Positions 22,663 through 35,249 of a DNA stretch of 64,000 bases are shown here, in pieces; within the stretch, counting starts at the first letter, position 1, and each line of letters starts with the position of its first letter. The stretch covers positions 105,945,845 to 106,009,844 of the forward strand of contig NC_080671.1 of NCBI RefSeq assembly GCF_030247195.1, in the 5' to 3' direction. The notes under the pieces are model-generated. The model was given only the letters and a program-made list of their open reading frames with translations, searched no databases and had not been told where the DNA came from. The translations under genes were made by a program, and so were the position numbers. This DNA is from Topomyia yanbarensis (lineage: Eukaryota; Arthropoda; Insecta; Diptera; Culicidae).

Positions 22663-23593
22663 TCAGTGTTCGGTACTGAAAATAGCTTTGTAATATCCTG
22701 CAGAGTTACTCATGCTGTACAGCGAGTGGGCGATTGATTTCCAGTTAGCACTGCTGAAGCGTGCAACGCGTGTAACGTAATCATCACGCAATAGCGATAT
22801 CCTTTTCTCTGCTGTCTGCGCAGCTCCCACAACCGTTCGGATGTTATTCACTGTAGATCTGCCTACAAGGAAGCAGAATTACATGACATGCCGTTCTCAC
22901 GCTCCGTGTACTTGGTTAGCTTGTTCAGGATTACTCTCTCTCTCTCTCTGACAGTACCAAGAGACCTATACGCTGGAATATCTCCATGTTTACCCGGTAT
23001 CGGAAGCAACATCAGCTTCTGTCACTTCCAGTTATCGAATCATTCTGAACATATCCGAGTTCTCATGTATCGTTGTTTTCAGCACCAAGTTTGGGGCTTG
23101 TCGTGGGTCCTTCTTCACTATCATGGCTTTCGCCATCTCAATCAGCTGTTTGGCGGTAGTTGGAGATCCTTCTTCGTAATCATCTTCTCTGTGCGGCGAA
23201 GATTGGTTCATGTTGCGGGGAAAACCTTTCGATGGTGACCTCCATCCTTTCAACTTTGCCATGCAAACTCTGTGGGGGTTTCCTCGAGAATTCGCATTGG
23301 CTTTGTAGCAAAGCTCATCACTTCAGCCTTTTTTGTTCAGCTTGACTGCTTTGTTGAGAGTGGTTCTTGCAGCTCGTTTCCCTCTTTCAGTGTCATTACG
23401 TGCCCTCTAACTTCTTCTCCAAGCTAGGAGGCAACTTATACAAAGATCGGTCGTCATATTGCACCAGGTGACTGTTTCTCGGTTTTCCATTCCTCGGTAC
23501 GATTGCATTACACGTCCTTGTTAGTATTGCCGTTATCTCTTTCGCATTTAAGTGGAAGAGAATGCCCTCAAATTTAAGTTCTTCGACGAACAC
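22663..23593 (-). pseudogene. Second R1-like LINE fragment, minus strand, decayed
   Basis: On the minus strand, 23262-23032 gives IEMAKAMIVKKDPRQAPNLV followed by DMFRM, a worn version of the KxPGPDGIPN segment at the start of LINE reverse transcriptases. Region 22851-22663 gives IRTVVGAAQTAEK and FSSANWKSIAHSLYSM, matching the palm region. Stops and shifts are frequent. 23593-23396 may be upstream linker. The flanks 21860-22660 and 23600-23969 hold no recognisable gene. Confidence 0.62.
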
Positions 23594-23969
23594 GTCCTTG
23601 TGAAAGATAGTTGTTTTCCACCTTCACTCGTTTATATATCTCCCACGTTATTCAAACCGTATCCTGTTACCAATGCTGTACCAGATCGCTTAATAGTCGC
23701 TGTGGGTATCTCCTAGCACACATTTCAGTGAATTTTTCGTGGAACTCCAAGTCTACAAATAATTGACATCGATAATGGATTCCCGGTTCTCACTGCGGTA
23801 AGTACGTTTAGCTTTGCAGGAGCCTTCTTGATCGCTGATGGCAAGATAAAGTCCTTTTGATTCCAGCGTCCATCTCGACAAAGTTTCTGGTTCTTAGATT
23901 ATTTCTCTTCGGCTCCTTGTAAATCGACCTATTCGATTTTCAGAAGCTTAGTTTTAAATGGAAGGTTTA

Positions 23970-24507
23970 GGCTGTGAACCATTTGGTGAAATTTTTAACT
24001 TTTAGTTAAAATCTGACACTTCGAAAGTTATTTGCAAAATAACCCTACTCTGGAGCATGGTTAAAATTGACAGAGCGATAGTTAAATTTGACAGCTCGAT
24101 GGTTAAAATTTTACCCATGATGCAGAATAAAAAGGTGGAAACATTTTCTGTACCTAATTGAGGTTGTCAATATTTTTCAACATAAAATTAAGGGATGAAA
24201 ATGGGAACGATAACGTGTTGTGTTAAGATTTGTTTGAGTTATTTCAGGATGTGTATGTTTACTTTTCGTGGCTATGACTGTCATACTTAATGTAATAAGA
24301 AAAAAACCTAATTTTAAAATATCGACAAATGTTCACACCTCTACCAATTTGTGGTCATCGCAGCTGTCAATTCTAAATAACTATCCATATGTCAACTTTT
24401 GAAATGGTTCGCTCTCTCGGTTAAATTTTTCCATTCAAGAGAAAATAACTTTCGAACTGTCAAATTTTAACTAAAAGTTAAAGAAAATCGCCAAATGGTT
24501 CACAGCC
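23970..24507. mobile_element. MITE, 538 bp, long inverted ends, TTA duplication
   Basis: Begins GGCTGTGAACCATTTGG; the right end reversed begins the same way, and the arms match for about 70 bp. TTA is present on both sides (23967-23969 and 24508-24510), as in PIF/Harbinger-derived MITEs. Internal sequence repeats the word GTTAAAATTTGACAG. Confidence 0.82.
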
Positions 24508-25471
24508 TTAGTAGCAGCCTTTGATCATACACAAATACGAATCGCACACATGTCTGCGGAATGAATATTCAGCCACATATAAATCGCCAGGAGTCTGATT
24601 TGAATTCAGATTTGTTGTAAATGCAGACAAGGAAGAAAAGACAACTGTCGTTTAGTGGTTTACAACAACGAATGAATCTTTATTTTTCCTGTTAGCGTAC
24701 TACACTGAGAAAAAAAATATAGTATTACTGACCGGGCATTTCTGGTTCATTTAACTATTCGTCAAAATAGTAGTTTCGACCATGAGTTTGATAATACCAA
24801 ACTTCTGAATTGCAGAATATACTAGAAAACTTTATTACCACCTAACAATGCTGTTGGTGTTTATGACGTTTCGAATGTGGTCACTCCAACTATACATATA
24901 CCATTTCTAAACTGACAATGATTTAGTCTGAATCACCCTTTGTGGTGATTTTGACTATTCCAGTGTCAGTTTTGAGATGCTAAAATTGTTAGAGTGACTA
25001 TATATAAGTAAAATGAAAATATGAACGTATAACCAGTGTCAATGTCATAAATACTATTGTCTTCTTCGCAATTTAATAATAAGCCAAGAAGACTATATAT
25101 ATAGTTGATATCACAATGCTAATGTTGAAATAACTAAATACATTGTTTATGTGAACGTGACCCCCGGCGACATAACCTTTGGCGTATAGTATTTTTCAGC
25201 CGACTGTGCTTTATATTTGTGCCAACTATGCATCCTGTCAATTTTTTCATTCCATTTTGTAGTTCTACATAACGCCGCCATTATAGTGAAAATTTTCATG
25301 CGTAACACACGTGCGTAGTTTACTTCCCGGATTTTAAATTTTCCACATTTACTTCGTCGGATTTGTTTTATTTTACCAATGCATCAGGTGAGCAAATTCT
25401 TCAGAAAATTTATAGTAGAAGGATTTCGAAATCTTAAAATCATCAATTTTTTGATGTTCTTTGAATTAAGC

Positions 25472-27461
25472 ATGATGGCAGGGAAAGAAGAAGCTGAGGT
25501 CATAATTGACGATTACCTTGCGGATCCTCAACATTTGATCGGTAATTATTTCGACCTTGCGTAAATGTAATACTTGTAATTCATTCGAGTAATGAATATT
25601 GCTTTTCAGATCAAGATGAAGATATAGAGTTAAAGGACATTATTGTCAACGAATTTGCGCTTTGTGCTGAAATTTATGCCATTTTGATCCGTAAGTTGAG
25701 GTTATGTTGGATGTAGAATTTTTTATATTTGTAACTCTTCCAAACGTTCTAAGTAATGCGCATTTTATTCCCCTATGATAGAGCACGGCGTCAATTTAAA
25801 CTATTTAAAAATATTGGATGACCGTGCTTTGGCGGATATATTTTCGGTTGCAAAGTGGACGGCACACAAGCACGCCCTCCGCCAAAAGTTGGTTTGTTGG
25901 GAACAAAGTGTTTTATTTATACGAGATGCACCAAGCATGTGTTGTCCCAACAGCTGTGGACAGCACGATATCTGGAACGAACCTGGCCCGTCAAACCAAC
26001 GCTTCAAGTATCTACCCACCGAAGTCACGACCCAAGTATTGGATTCGCTGTTGGTTAATAACGAGAAAGGGAAGATAATCACAAATTACTATGCGAAACA
26101 CGGTATGCTGGATCTCGAGCACCGGAAGAATCTAGCACACGTTATAGTCGATCGGTATATTGCTAATAACCAGTACTTTTCTCTGGCGGATATGAAAGCG
26201 TTTTCGGAAATAATATCCGAAAAATTTACCGATGAATTCGCCGTTAAGTTCGACTAAATATCAATTCTTTCGAAATATTTTCTATTGTTTTTCTCTACGT
26301 TGCAGGAATTGTATTACTCCCAGAAATAAAGACGCTGGCAAAAAGAATCCGTCCGGTTTATTATACGACCGCTTCCATAACCGTAACAAGAAGGATTCAT
26401 TGAAACGCAAAAGAGATCTTCGAGCACAAAACCATGATTGTTTACAAGCAGTAAAGAAGCAAGTTTTTGCTTTGACAGATACTGGTAATTATGTTTTATT
26501 ATGTTAACATTAAATGTGTTAATTATAACGTTGATTGCAGAACTTGCGTGCTTTGATACAGAAAAAAATTGGCTGCGAAATAATATAGCGCCCAGTGAAG
26601 AGGTAATGCGTTGTTGGAACGATACTTTCTTCATACGCTTTAAGGATATTGGCTGACACCACACCTGATCGACGCCAGATTATCGAACAGTGGCCACGAT
26701 TCAACGATCCTGAGGGGTATTTGTTGGTAAGTTACGCCAAAGTAACTAGATTTTTCATTAAACTCTAGTTTCTAGCATAAATATATCAATCCAAATCGAT
26801 AAGATCCGACTTAAATTTATTCAAAAGTTTTGTTTATCCCGTATTTCAAAATTTGATATTGTTTTATTAACAGGTTGACTCGGATTTCGCTGCATTATTT
26901 GGCGAGGACAAGTCATCATGTTTTTTCAACGAGTGGGATAAATTTTCAAATGACTTTGAAGTATACCTCAAGCAATCACAAATCAAAGAGAAAGTTAGCT
27001 TGGCCCTTTCCAAAGAATTAGATTCAAAAGATTTACAAAGAGGTAAACAACATCAAAAATTAAGCTCATGAGAACTAATGTTCATTTTTCTTATAGACTA
27101 CAGATACTATATCATCTCTGTGTTATTCCATTCCATCATAAAACCCGTCCGCACATCAGAAAATAAGTTACCAACAATTGCTCAAGCTCAAAGTGATGTT
27201 TGCATGGCTTGTGACAGCGAGGACGAGTACGTTAATGCTGTGAAAGCAATTCGGGATGATTACAATATAGCTCGACGACCATTATTTCCACGCATTTTCG
27301 TAATCAGAGATAAAAGCCAACTTACGAAGTTCTATGTCGTATGTAACGGACTGGAATATAAATTACCTTCATTTTTGCGTTCCATAGACGTGGCGTTGAA
27401 ACTAAAATTTGTCTTCAACCTAGAATTTGCAGAAAGTGCAGAGCTATTTTGGGGGTTTTAA
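25472..27461 (+). pseudogene. SAM-domain accessory gene of the transposon, multi-exon, frameshifted
   Basis: Exons read: 25472-25541, 25610-25690, 25782-26242, about 26306-26481, about 26541-26726, about 26874-27042 and 27097-27461, with short AT-rich GT-AG introns. The first three join in frame and form a SAM-like domain ending in the ALADIFSVAKWTAHKHALRQ region. Later parts show PSGLLYDRFHNR, NWLRNNIAPSEEV, IIEQWPRFNDPEGYLL and a C-terminal region with PRIFVIRDKSQLTKFYV. This order resembles uncharacterised insect and fish proteins annotated as SAMD3-like. The frame breaks at the start of exon four (an in-frame TAA at 26327) and again near 26653, so it is probably dead. It may act as a transposition co-factor, which is inference from linkage. 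Confidence 0.62.
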
Positions 27462-27552
27462 CGCGCCATTTCTACCAAATAAACTACCAAAATAAGTCAA
27501 AGAACAACCAACTTTTGCTGCTGGAGCGATACTTATCAAATAAGCAGTGAAC

Positions 27553-30500
27553 ATGAACGGAATAAACTGCTTCAAGTGCAGGCATATTTTCTATCAAGCA
27601 TCAATTTATTTCAAACACCTCACTGGCATTCATGGTATACCATCTAATTCTTCTTACATATGTACACTTTGCTGCCCGCGATCCGTGTTTCACTCCATTT
27701 ACTCATTCAAACGACACGTTTTGAAGCAACACCAGAACGAATTGGAAATTGCAGCGAAGAATGTTGAATATTCCAATCCGGATCATTGCACTAAAACAGT
27801 ACTGCCTGCCGTCACGAAATCAAACGATGATGAACCGGCCGCATCTGCAACGTATCGTTTAACACCATCAAAGTCAACAGCATCGGAAAAAGCATCTGTT
27901 GCGAATCTCGAGGAAGACACCGAGCAAAAAGCATCTGAGAATTTCATAAGTCTCGACATATGAACCAGCCTTCTGACGATGCCATTGAACGCTTTAGAAT
28001 GTCATAGGCAGGCTTATGAATTCATTTATCTTTATTCATGCACTCCATAGACGTACAAATAATGTATTTCATAAAACAGTCTTATGACTTCCCTCCAATA
28101 TATGCGTTTAAGAATTTCATAAGTTTTTCTTATGAAACCCATATGAAATCTGTTATTGATTCTATAAAATTGTATTTTGTTTTTCGTAAACGTCACTTTT
28201 GTGAAAAGTTCATAATTGTTTCTTATGAATTCAGTACTGGCCTGCACGGCCAACCAGGGGCTAATAGTTTCAGGCCAGCACTTTTTGATTACTGTTTGAA
28301 ACAAAAGAAGTGAGATTTTTGTCAAATTGCTACAAAATTTTAAATAATTGTTTTTTATGTTATTGAATAAATTACTATGAGCATTAAATCAGTTTACATG
28401 GTTATGATTTTTACAGAAGATATCCGATTATTTGAAATGAAATAAGTTGTGCATATAATTAGTGTCTGACGCGTATTTTATGATTATCAAAATCAATTGA
28501 GAAGCAATAATCATTATCATTCAGTTGTCTAAGCCCAGTTTCCCACGAAATATTGACGAAGCGTTGCTCATTATGTACAAATTTTACCATTTAATGAGTT
28601 TTCTCTTCAATCTTCTGAAGGAATCTACACTTGGCGGTTCATTTGTCCCGAATTTAGTTCAACAAGATGACCACACTAATGAACTCATTATGAATGACGT
28701 TCATGTTTTACAATTTTCGGTGGTTTGTTTACTTTGTCAGTTGCGTGAATTCGAGTGCAACGGGTTCCCATCTGTTAATTTCAAACTCACGTACTCCCAT
28801 GTAAACAAACCACCGAAAATTGTCAAGCGAAGTTCATCCGGCTCATTTTGGGGTTATGTCGGTTGGTGTAAAACCTAATATCCTCTAACGGTTGATTTTT
28901 ACTGTTGATTTTTTGTCTACTAAAGATGCTCGAGAAATGTCAGCCATGTTCTATTTTTTATATAAAGGTACAATAATATCCATAAAAAAACTTATGATTT
29001 TCATTCGAACATTGTAATGAATTTCATAAGACTGTTCTATGGAAATCATTGTTTCCACTATATTTTTTGCTTATAAATATCAGCAATTTTCATAAATGGG
29101 CACCTATGGCGTTCATTCGAACATTTTCATAAATTTCTTAAGACTGTCTTATGAAAATAATAAGAGATGGATTTGGAAAATTTCCCCTCCAAATCATAAG
29201 ACAAACTTATAAAATCCATTTAAAATCCTTATGTCTGAAAGTCATAAGACGTTTTTATGGAAATTCAAAGTAAATTTTGCTCAGTGGAGGAAAAATTACT
29301 TGACATTAGAAATACACTGAGAGAAAAGATTTTGAATTTTTCGTTAAATATGTATGCTAAAAAAACATTTCCTAGAAACGAAGTTATAAACTTACAACAA
29401 ACTATCTCATCAGAAATTGTTTGTCCAATCGTTAATGCTTTGACAGAGATATGCCAGGTCCCACAAAATCGAATCATTGGAGAGTTGCTTGACGATTTGA
29501 AAGATCCGTTTAAATTTATTGATTCAGAACAAAGATTTAAAACACAGTTAAAATTACATGAATTGAATGATGATCTAGTGCCATTAGAATATATAAATAG
29601 AGAAGGAAAGACTTGCCCAAAAGGATGCCTAATGCCGATCAAATTCCAAATCAAGAAATATTTTGAATCAGGGAATATTTTAGAAGAAACATTTGACTAC
29701 ATGCGCTCTTCAGAGTCAAAAGATTTTTTTTTATAGTTTAATAAACGGATCTCTGTGGAAAACTATAAGAAATGAGTACAAGGATAAGCTAGTGATACCA
29801 TTTTATTTGTTTTCGGATGATGTAGAACTTAACGATGCGATTGGTGCTCATTCGGGAGTACATAAAGTCTGCGGATTATATTACAGTTTTCCGACAATAC
29901 CTACATATTACCGTTCGCGTTTACAAAATATTTTCGTAGCTGGATTTCTGAACTCTAGTATTATGTCTGAACTTGGACCGTCACTTGCACTCAAAGAGTT
30001 AGTAGATACCATGATAGAATTAGAGCAAGTAGGGATAGATTTATTCGTTACTGGAAAAAATCTTAAGGTGTATTTTGTGCTGATTAACGTTTTAGGTGAT
30101 AATTTGGGTATAAACACATTAACTGGCTTTGCTCCATCATTCAGCGCAATGTTTTTTTGTCGCTTTTGTAAAACGGATAAATATACTAGCCAAAAAATAG
30201 TTCTAATAGATAAAACGTTGATGAGGAATATAGAAAATTACGATAATGATAAAAGTAAAGATTTGATTATATCTGGTATTAAAGAACCATCAGATTTCAA
30301 TAGACTTGCATGTTTTCACGTTGTTAATAACAAAGCCGTTGATATCATGCATGATTTTTTTTCTCATGGCATTTGTAATTATGATTTATCATATATTCTC
30401 GAATACATGATCGGCACCCTAAAAATTTCATTGAAAACAATCAATCATAAAATTCGCGTATTTGATTTTGGTTTTACGGAAAGAAGAAACACGTTTCGAA

Positions 30501-31377
30501 AAATTTCCAGGCATCATATATCCAAGGTTGCATTCAAAATGACAGCTCGTGAAATGATGATGTTTATTCATTATTTTCCGATAATATTTGGTGACTTGAT
30601 TCCAAGAAATGATAAAGTATGGGACTTTGCCTGTTCCCTGACAGAATTAGTAGATTTAGTGTTACTTCCGTCTTTTACAATTGAGATACTAAATACCTTA
30701 CAAGATCAAATTATTTATCACCACACACTGTATATGAAGTTGTTCAGTACTACATTAAAACCAAAGCATCACATTGTTTTACATTATACTGACTCGATTC
30801 ATTATTCCGGACCCCTTAGAAATCTTTGGTGCTTCAGATTCGAAGCGTTTCATCAAATATTCAAACAGTACTGTAGAAATATAAGCTCTCGAGTTAATAT
30901 TTGTTTGACACTCTGTCGTAAAGCCAGTTTAGTTTTTGCTAATAATTTAAAAAACAATTATTTTTCCCCATGAATCTGACGTACAAAAAATCTCTTCGTC
31001 TTGACATTAGAAATTCAAATTACTCAACCTTACTTCATAGATACGCGTTACCCTCTACTAACTTTTACACGAGCAATTCAGTATCATATAAAGGTACAGA
31101 TTATAAGATTGGATATTTTTTAACCATTTCTACAAGTAACTTGGCTTGTGTACAACTTTTTGAGATTTAAGATCTTATTATCTGTGGTAGTCAACTTTTC
31201 ATTGTAAGTAACGAATGGCTTGTACTGGGATACATTAATCATTTTGCTTCATTCGAAGTGAGTGACAGTACGCTAAAATCTACAGTTCATGATGCAGAAG
31301 AATTTGATGGCCCTCCTATACACGTTCATAAAATAGATAACATGCACTTGATCCGGTTGAAGAAATATTATAAATAA
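27553..31377 (+). pseudogene. C2H2 zinc-finger transposase of the transposon, broken by a MITE and frameshifts
   Basis: N-terminal part (27553-27917) has two C2H2-type fingers (CFKCRHIF...HLTGIHG and CTLCCP...HVLKQH). After the 27918-29286 insertion the frame resumes at 29287 with EEKLLDIRNTLREK. The core (29287-30973) contains YLFSDDVELNDAIGAHSGVHK, DIMHDFF and a basic C-terminal half with KPKHHIVLHY and LWCFRFEAFHQ, the order seen in Transposase_21-like proteins of animals. Breaks: a T-run frameshift at about 29725, a -1 shift at 30970-30973 and an in-frame TAA at 31168. The acidic residues of DDVELND and DIMHD are candidate catalytic residues; that is a guess. A protein of about 900-1000 residues is implied for the intact ancestor. 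Confidence 0.7.
27918..29286 (+). mobile_element. 1369-bp non-autonomous element inserted in the transposase ORF
   Basis: Ends are CACCGAGCAAAAAGCATC and the complement of CACTGAGCAAAATTTAC, with GA on each side (27916-27917 and 29287-29288). Excision with loss of one GA restores an open frame through the transposase gene. The interior has many TCATAAG/CTTATGA words and an inner hairpin around 28710-28840. Open frames such as 28038-28313 and 28525-28878 recur in the inverted copy at 31957-33346 and have no coding character. A copy in a transposase gene shows it moved after the host transposon was in place. Confidence 0.88.
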
Positions 31378-31956
31378 TTTTCAACTTTGTTAACAATTCA
31401 AATATTTTAAACATTTATATTTTGTTTTTGGTTAAGAAAAATTATATGTATGTATTGAAGTAAAAAAATCGAGATTTTTTTCAATTATCTAAATATTCCG
31501 AAATTTTCTAAACAAACCAGATATTCCTCAAAATAACCAGCCAGGAAATGTCAAAATCGCAATGTTCTTGTTATTACAAACAGTTCCAGATCAAGGTGAC
31601 TATGCTTATTGTTATGTCAAGCGATCAACTTACAATGGTTAATTATACAACAGATTGTTCATTTTTACTATCATGCTATAACTCTTCTGGTTTTGTTATC
31701 ACAAACAGTGTTAGTTCAAGATAACTATGCACGTAGTTATGCTGAGTATTTCGCTTTCTATGGTCATTCTTACGGTGTAGTGTTCAATATTACTACTAAG
31801 GTACAGATCCCATGTATAGTAAACTTGAACATGCATATAGTTAATGTCAACTAATGTTGTAGTCGGCTAAAAATCACTATACTTTCAAATTCGAATTAAC
31901 CTCCTCATATGGCAAGGGTTACCATACAATTTTTCTTAGTGTAGATACATTGCATA

Positions 31957-33346
31957 CACCGAGCAAAATTTACATTGAATTTTCATAAAAACGTCTTATG
32001 ACTTTCAGACATAAGGATTTTAAATGGATTTTATAAGTCTGTCTTATGATTTGGAGGGGAAATTTTCCAAATCCATCTCTTATTATTTTCATAAGACAGT
32101 CTTATAAAATTTATGAAAATGTCCGATTGAACGCCATAGGTGCCCATTTATGAAAATTGCTGACATTTATAAGCAGAAGATATAGTAGAAATAATAATTT
32201 TCATAGAACAGTCTTATGAAATTCATCACAATGTTCGAATGAATGCCATAAGTTTTTATTTATGGATATTATTGTGAATTTGCATAAAAATAGAACATGG
32301 CTGACATTCCTCGATCGTTTTTAGTAGACAGAAAATCAACAGTAAAAACAACCTTGAGAGGTTATTAGGTTTTACACCAACCGACATAACCCCACAAAAT
32401 GAGCCGGGTGAACTTCGTTTGACAATTCTCGGTGGTTTGTTTACATAGGAGTTACGTGAGTTTGACTGTAACAGATGAACACCAGTTGCACTCAAACTCA
32501 CGCAACTGACAAAGTAAACAAACCACCAAGAATTGTCAAACATGAACGTCATTCATCATGAGTTCATTAGTGTGCTCATCTTGTAGAACTCAATTCGGGA
32601 CAAATGAACCACCAAGTGTAGATCCCTTCAGAAGATTGAAGAACTCTCATTAAATATTAAAATTTGTAAATTTGCAACGCTTCGTCAATATTTCCTGGGA
32701 AACTGGGCTTAGACAACTGGGAAACTGGACTTGACAACTGAAGGATAATTAATGTTATTTCTCAAATGATTTTGATAATAATAAAATACGCGCCAGACAC
32801 TAATTATATGCACATCTTATTTCATTTCAAATAATAGGATATCTTCTGTAAAAATCAAAGCCACGTAAACTGATTTAATGCTCACAGTAATTTATTGAAT
32901 AACATAAAAAACAATTATTTAAAATTTTGTTGCAATTTGACTAAAAATCACTTCTTTTGTTTCAAACAGCGGTAACCGAAAAGTGCTGGACTGAAACTAT
33001 TAGCTCCTGGTTGACCGTCCAAGCCAGTATTGAATTCATAAGAAACAATTATGAACTTTTCACAAAAGAGATGTTTATGAAAAACAAAATATAATTTTAT
33101 AGAATCAATAACAGATCTCATATGGGTTTCATGAGAAAAACTTATGAAATTCTTAAACGCATATATTGGAGCGAAGTCATAAGACTGTTTTATGAAATAC
33201 ATTATTTGTGCGTCTATGGAGTGCATGAATAAAGATAAATGAATTCATAAGCCTGTCTATGACATTCGAAAGCCTTCAATGGCATCGTCAGAAGGCTGGT
33301 TCATATGCCGAGACTTATGAAATTCTCAGATGCTTTTTGCTCAGTG
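31957..33346 (-). mobile_element. Inverted second copy of the 1.37-kb non-autonomous element (1390 bp)
   Basis: Reverse-oriented copy of 27918-29286, similar along its whole length. Ends CACCGAGCAAAATTTAC and complement of CACTGAGCAAAAAGCATC; TA on both sides (31955-31956 and 33347-33348). It starts only 15 bp outside the right end of the two-gene transposon, so the transposase core lies between two inverted copies. Confidence 0.87.
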
Positions 33347-33348
33347 TA

Positions 33349-34909
33349 GAAATGGCCAGTTGGTAGACTGGCTAAGTCAAGGTAGTATAATAAAGGTATG
33401 GATTTAAAGGTGAAACAACATTATAACAAGTTTGTTTCCTTATCGATATTATTTTCGCATGCAACACTGTGGCGTTTACAATGGAATCGATTCAGGCCTT
33501 TCCAGGAGATGTTAGATTGAAAATTCACAGGCGGGTCCTTCCTTCCGCGAACAGTAAACGTTTCGTTTGATGTTTGACTGGATCTACGATTTTATTCGGA
33601 CGTCGTATCTACCCGAGAATGGTCAAAATCAGAGTCGGAAAATGTTTTTTTTCATTTGGCAAAATCAGGCGAAACTGACGAAAGAACGAAGCTTCTTTCT
33701 ATACCTTAAGCACTTTGCGAAATCGAAAATGAGACAACGGGCTAGGACAAAGCAAGCACGTAGCAGAGCGTTTTCATAATTCTCTCCGCACGCTCGTTTT
33801 CGCCTTGAGATTCTGAATGATATTGGTGCCTTCGATATTGAACTTACTGCTGGGGAATCGAAAATACACTAGCAATGATTAAATATCTTAAATATTTGTC
33901 GATGCTCGATTCTGTAGACTTGCGAGCTAATGATGGTATTGTAAGACGGAAGCCTGATCGGTGTGCATATTTCTCATTTAAACTATGTTCTAGTTGCATT
34001 ATTATATGTCCATTGCATTAATTTCACGTAATGAATGAGAATCGAAAATTACTGAGCATGCATCAAAACGAAATTGCAGCTTCGGATTGTCATAAGAAAA
34101 CGAAAGTCGCTGCTGCTGCTACTCGTTTTCGTAGAATCGAGAGAGGAGGGAACATCGCCTTTATTGTTTTATTTTTTCGTGCATTTTGCGACGAAAAAGG
34201 CAGGGAAAGGACGAAGATGAATTCTCTGAATTCCGTCTTTCATTGAATAGGTATGAGAATTTTAGGCTATGGTCAAAATAGATAAATCATGAAATGGCAA
34301 TTTCCAAAACCACCATTATAGTTTTTAATGACGAAAAGCAAAACTCTATGAAACCTATTATTGTTTTATAAAACGTGACAATTTTTTAACTTAGGTTATT
34401 AGAAAAAAAATTATTTGCCCCCTGATTTTTTTCAGCGATTTTGAAGGAGGGGGGTGGCATAATTTTTAAAAAAGATTTGAAATGGCCTAACTAAAGAGAA
34501 AATTAAACAGTAGACATACGCTTTAAAATGAGTAGTGTGCAGGTTTTTGAAATGCACGATGAAAAAATGCATCAATTAGAAGTTGACCAATTTTTGATCG
34601 TAAAACCCAGTATAACGCTCCCACATGCTTAACAAACAAACAATGAGTGACAATGCAAAGCTGGTTTATTCCACGATGCGATCCAACTGTGTTGATGTTG
34701 ACTTTTCGAATTGTCCTGACCATCGATTCGTGAAGTAGAGCAGTTGTTGAGTCATTAGCGGAAGCTAAGCTGCGACTGTGCAATTCCATCATCTACGTCA
34801 TGCGATTATGTTCAAAAACATTAGCTAAGCAGAACCAGTTGCTTCGCAGAACAGCTTGAAACGCGTTTTCGAGCGAAATGAGTTTTTATATAGCATCCCA
34901 GCATATATA
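33349..34909. other. No gene recognised
   Basis: Open frames at 33567-33779 and 34031-34246 are short and compositionally biased. No repeat ends could be fixed. Confidence 0.4.
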
Positions 34910-35247
34910 CACGGTTAAATAAAACAACCTGCAGAATAAGTTCTTTTAACTTACTTTTGAGTTGTGCGTCGCTTTCGCACGTATTAGTGTTGTCAAAAAC
35001 AAAACGAGAGATTCGACTCAGTCGAGGTCTTCTTTGGAGGAAGGTACTTTTGAGTTGTTTGGGGTATACTCAAAATTCGGTAAATTCATCTTAAATTTGA
35101 GTATAAAAAACCTATCAATGAGTTGTAATTTTTGTCATGGTTAAATGGAAACTACCTTCAACACGGTCTACCTAATTTTAACTTCCTCTACGATACCACG
35201 AGATTGAGTCAAAGGAACTCAATTTTAGGTAGTTTTTCGTTTCCGTG
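34910..35247. mobile_element. MITE, 338 bp, CACGG ends (copy B)
   Basis: Same family and orientation as 1978-2314, with TA on both sides (34908-34909 and 35248-35249). Terminal inverted repeats CACGGTTAAATAAAAC and CACGGAAACGAAAAAC. Confidence 0.82.
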
Positions 35248-35249
35248 TA

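Larger units (their letters stand above)
24703..31941 (+). mobile_element. Two-gene CACTG/CACTA-ended DNA transposon (EnSpm-like), interrupted by a MITE
   Basis: Left end CACTGAGAAAAAAAATATAG and right end (reversed) CACTAAGAAAAATTGTATGG form imperfect inverted repeats; TA flanks both sides (24701-24702 and 31942-31943). An inverted word pair AGTCGGCT(G)AAAAAT lies subterminally (about 25190-25207 and 31860-31875). Inside, on the plus strand, are a SAM-domain multi-exon gene (25472-27461) and a C2H2-transposase gene (27553-31377), 91 bp apart. Without the 1369-bp insertion at 27918 the element is about 5.9 kb. Both genes are broken, so this copy cannot move itself. CAC ends, a 2-bp duplication and a Transposase_21-like protein point to the animal EnSpm/CACTA group; this is from remembered family patterns. 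Confidence 0.72.

Noticed and set aside
22920..22960. CT microsatellite
   Set aside because: Short simple repeat, unremarkable in this genome type.
28038..28313. Open frame conserved between two loci (also 33226-32948)
   Set aside because: It is conserved only because both are copies of one non-autonomous element; left and right copies have frame-neutral but non-synonymous changes and no domain.
27910..29294. 8-bp duplication (GAGGAAGA/GAGGAAAA) around the 1369-bp element
   Set aside because: Only 7 of 8 bases match within a purine run; the second copy has no 8-bp match, whereas 2-bp duplications (GA and TA) fit both.
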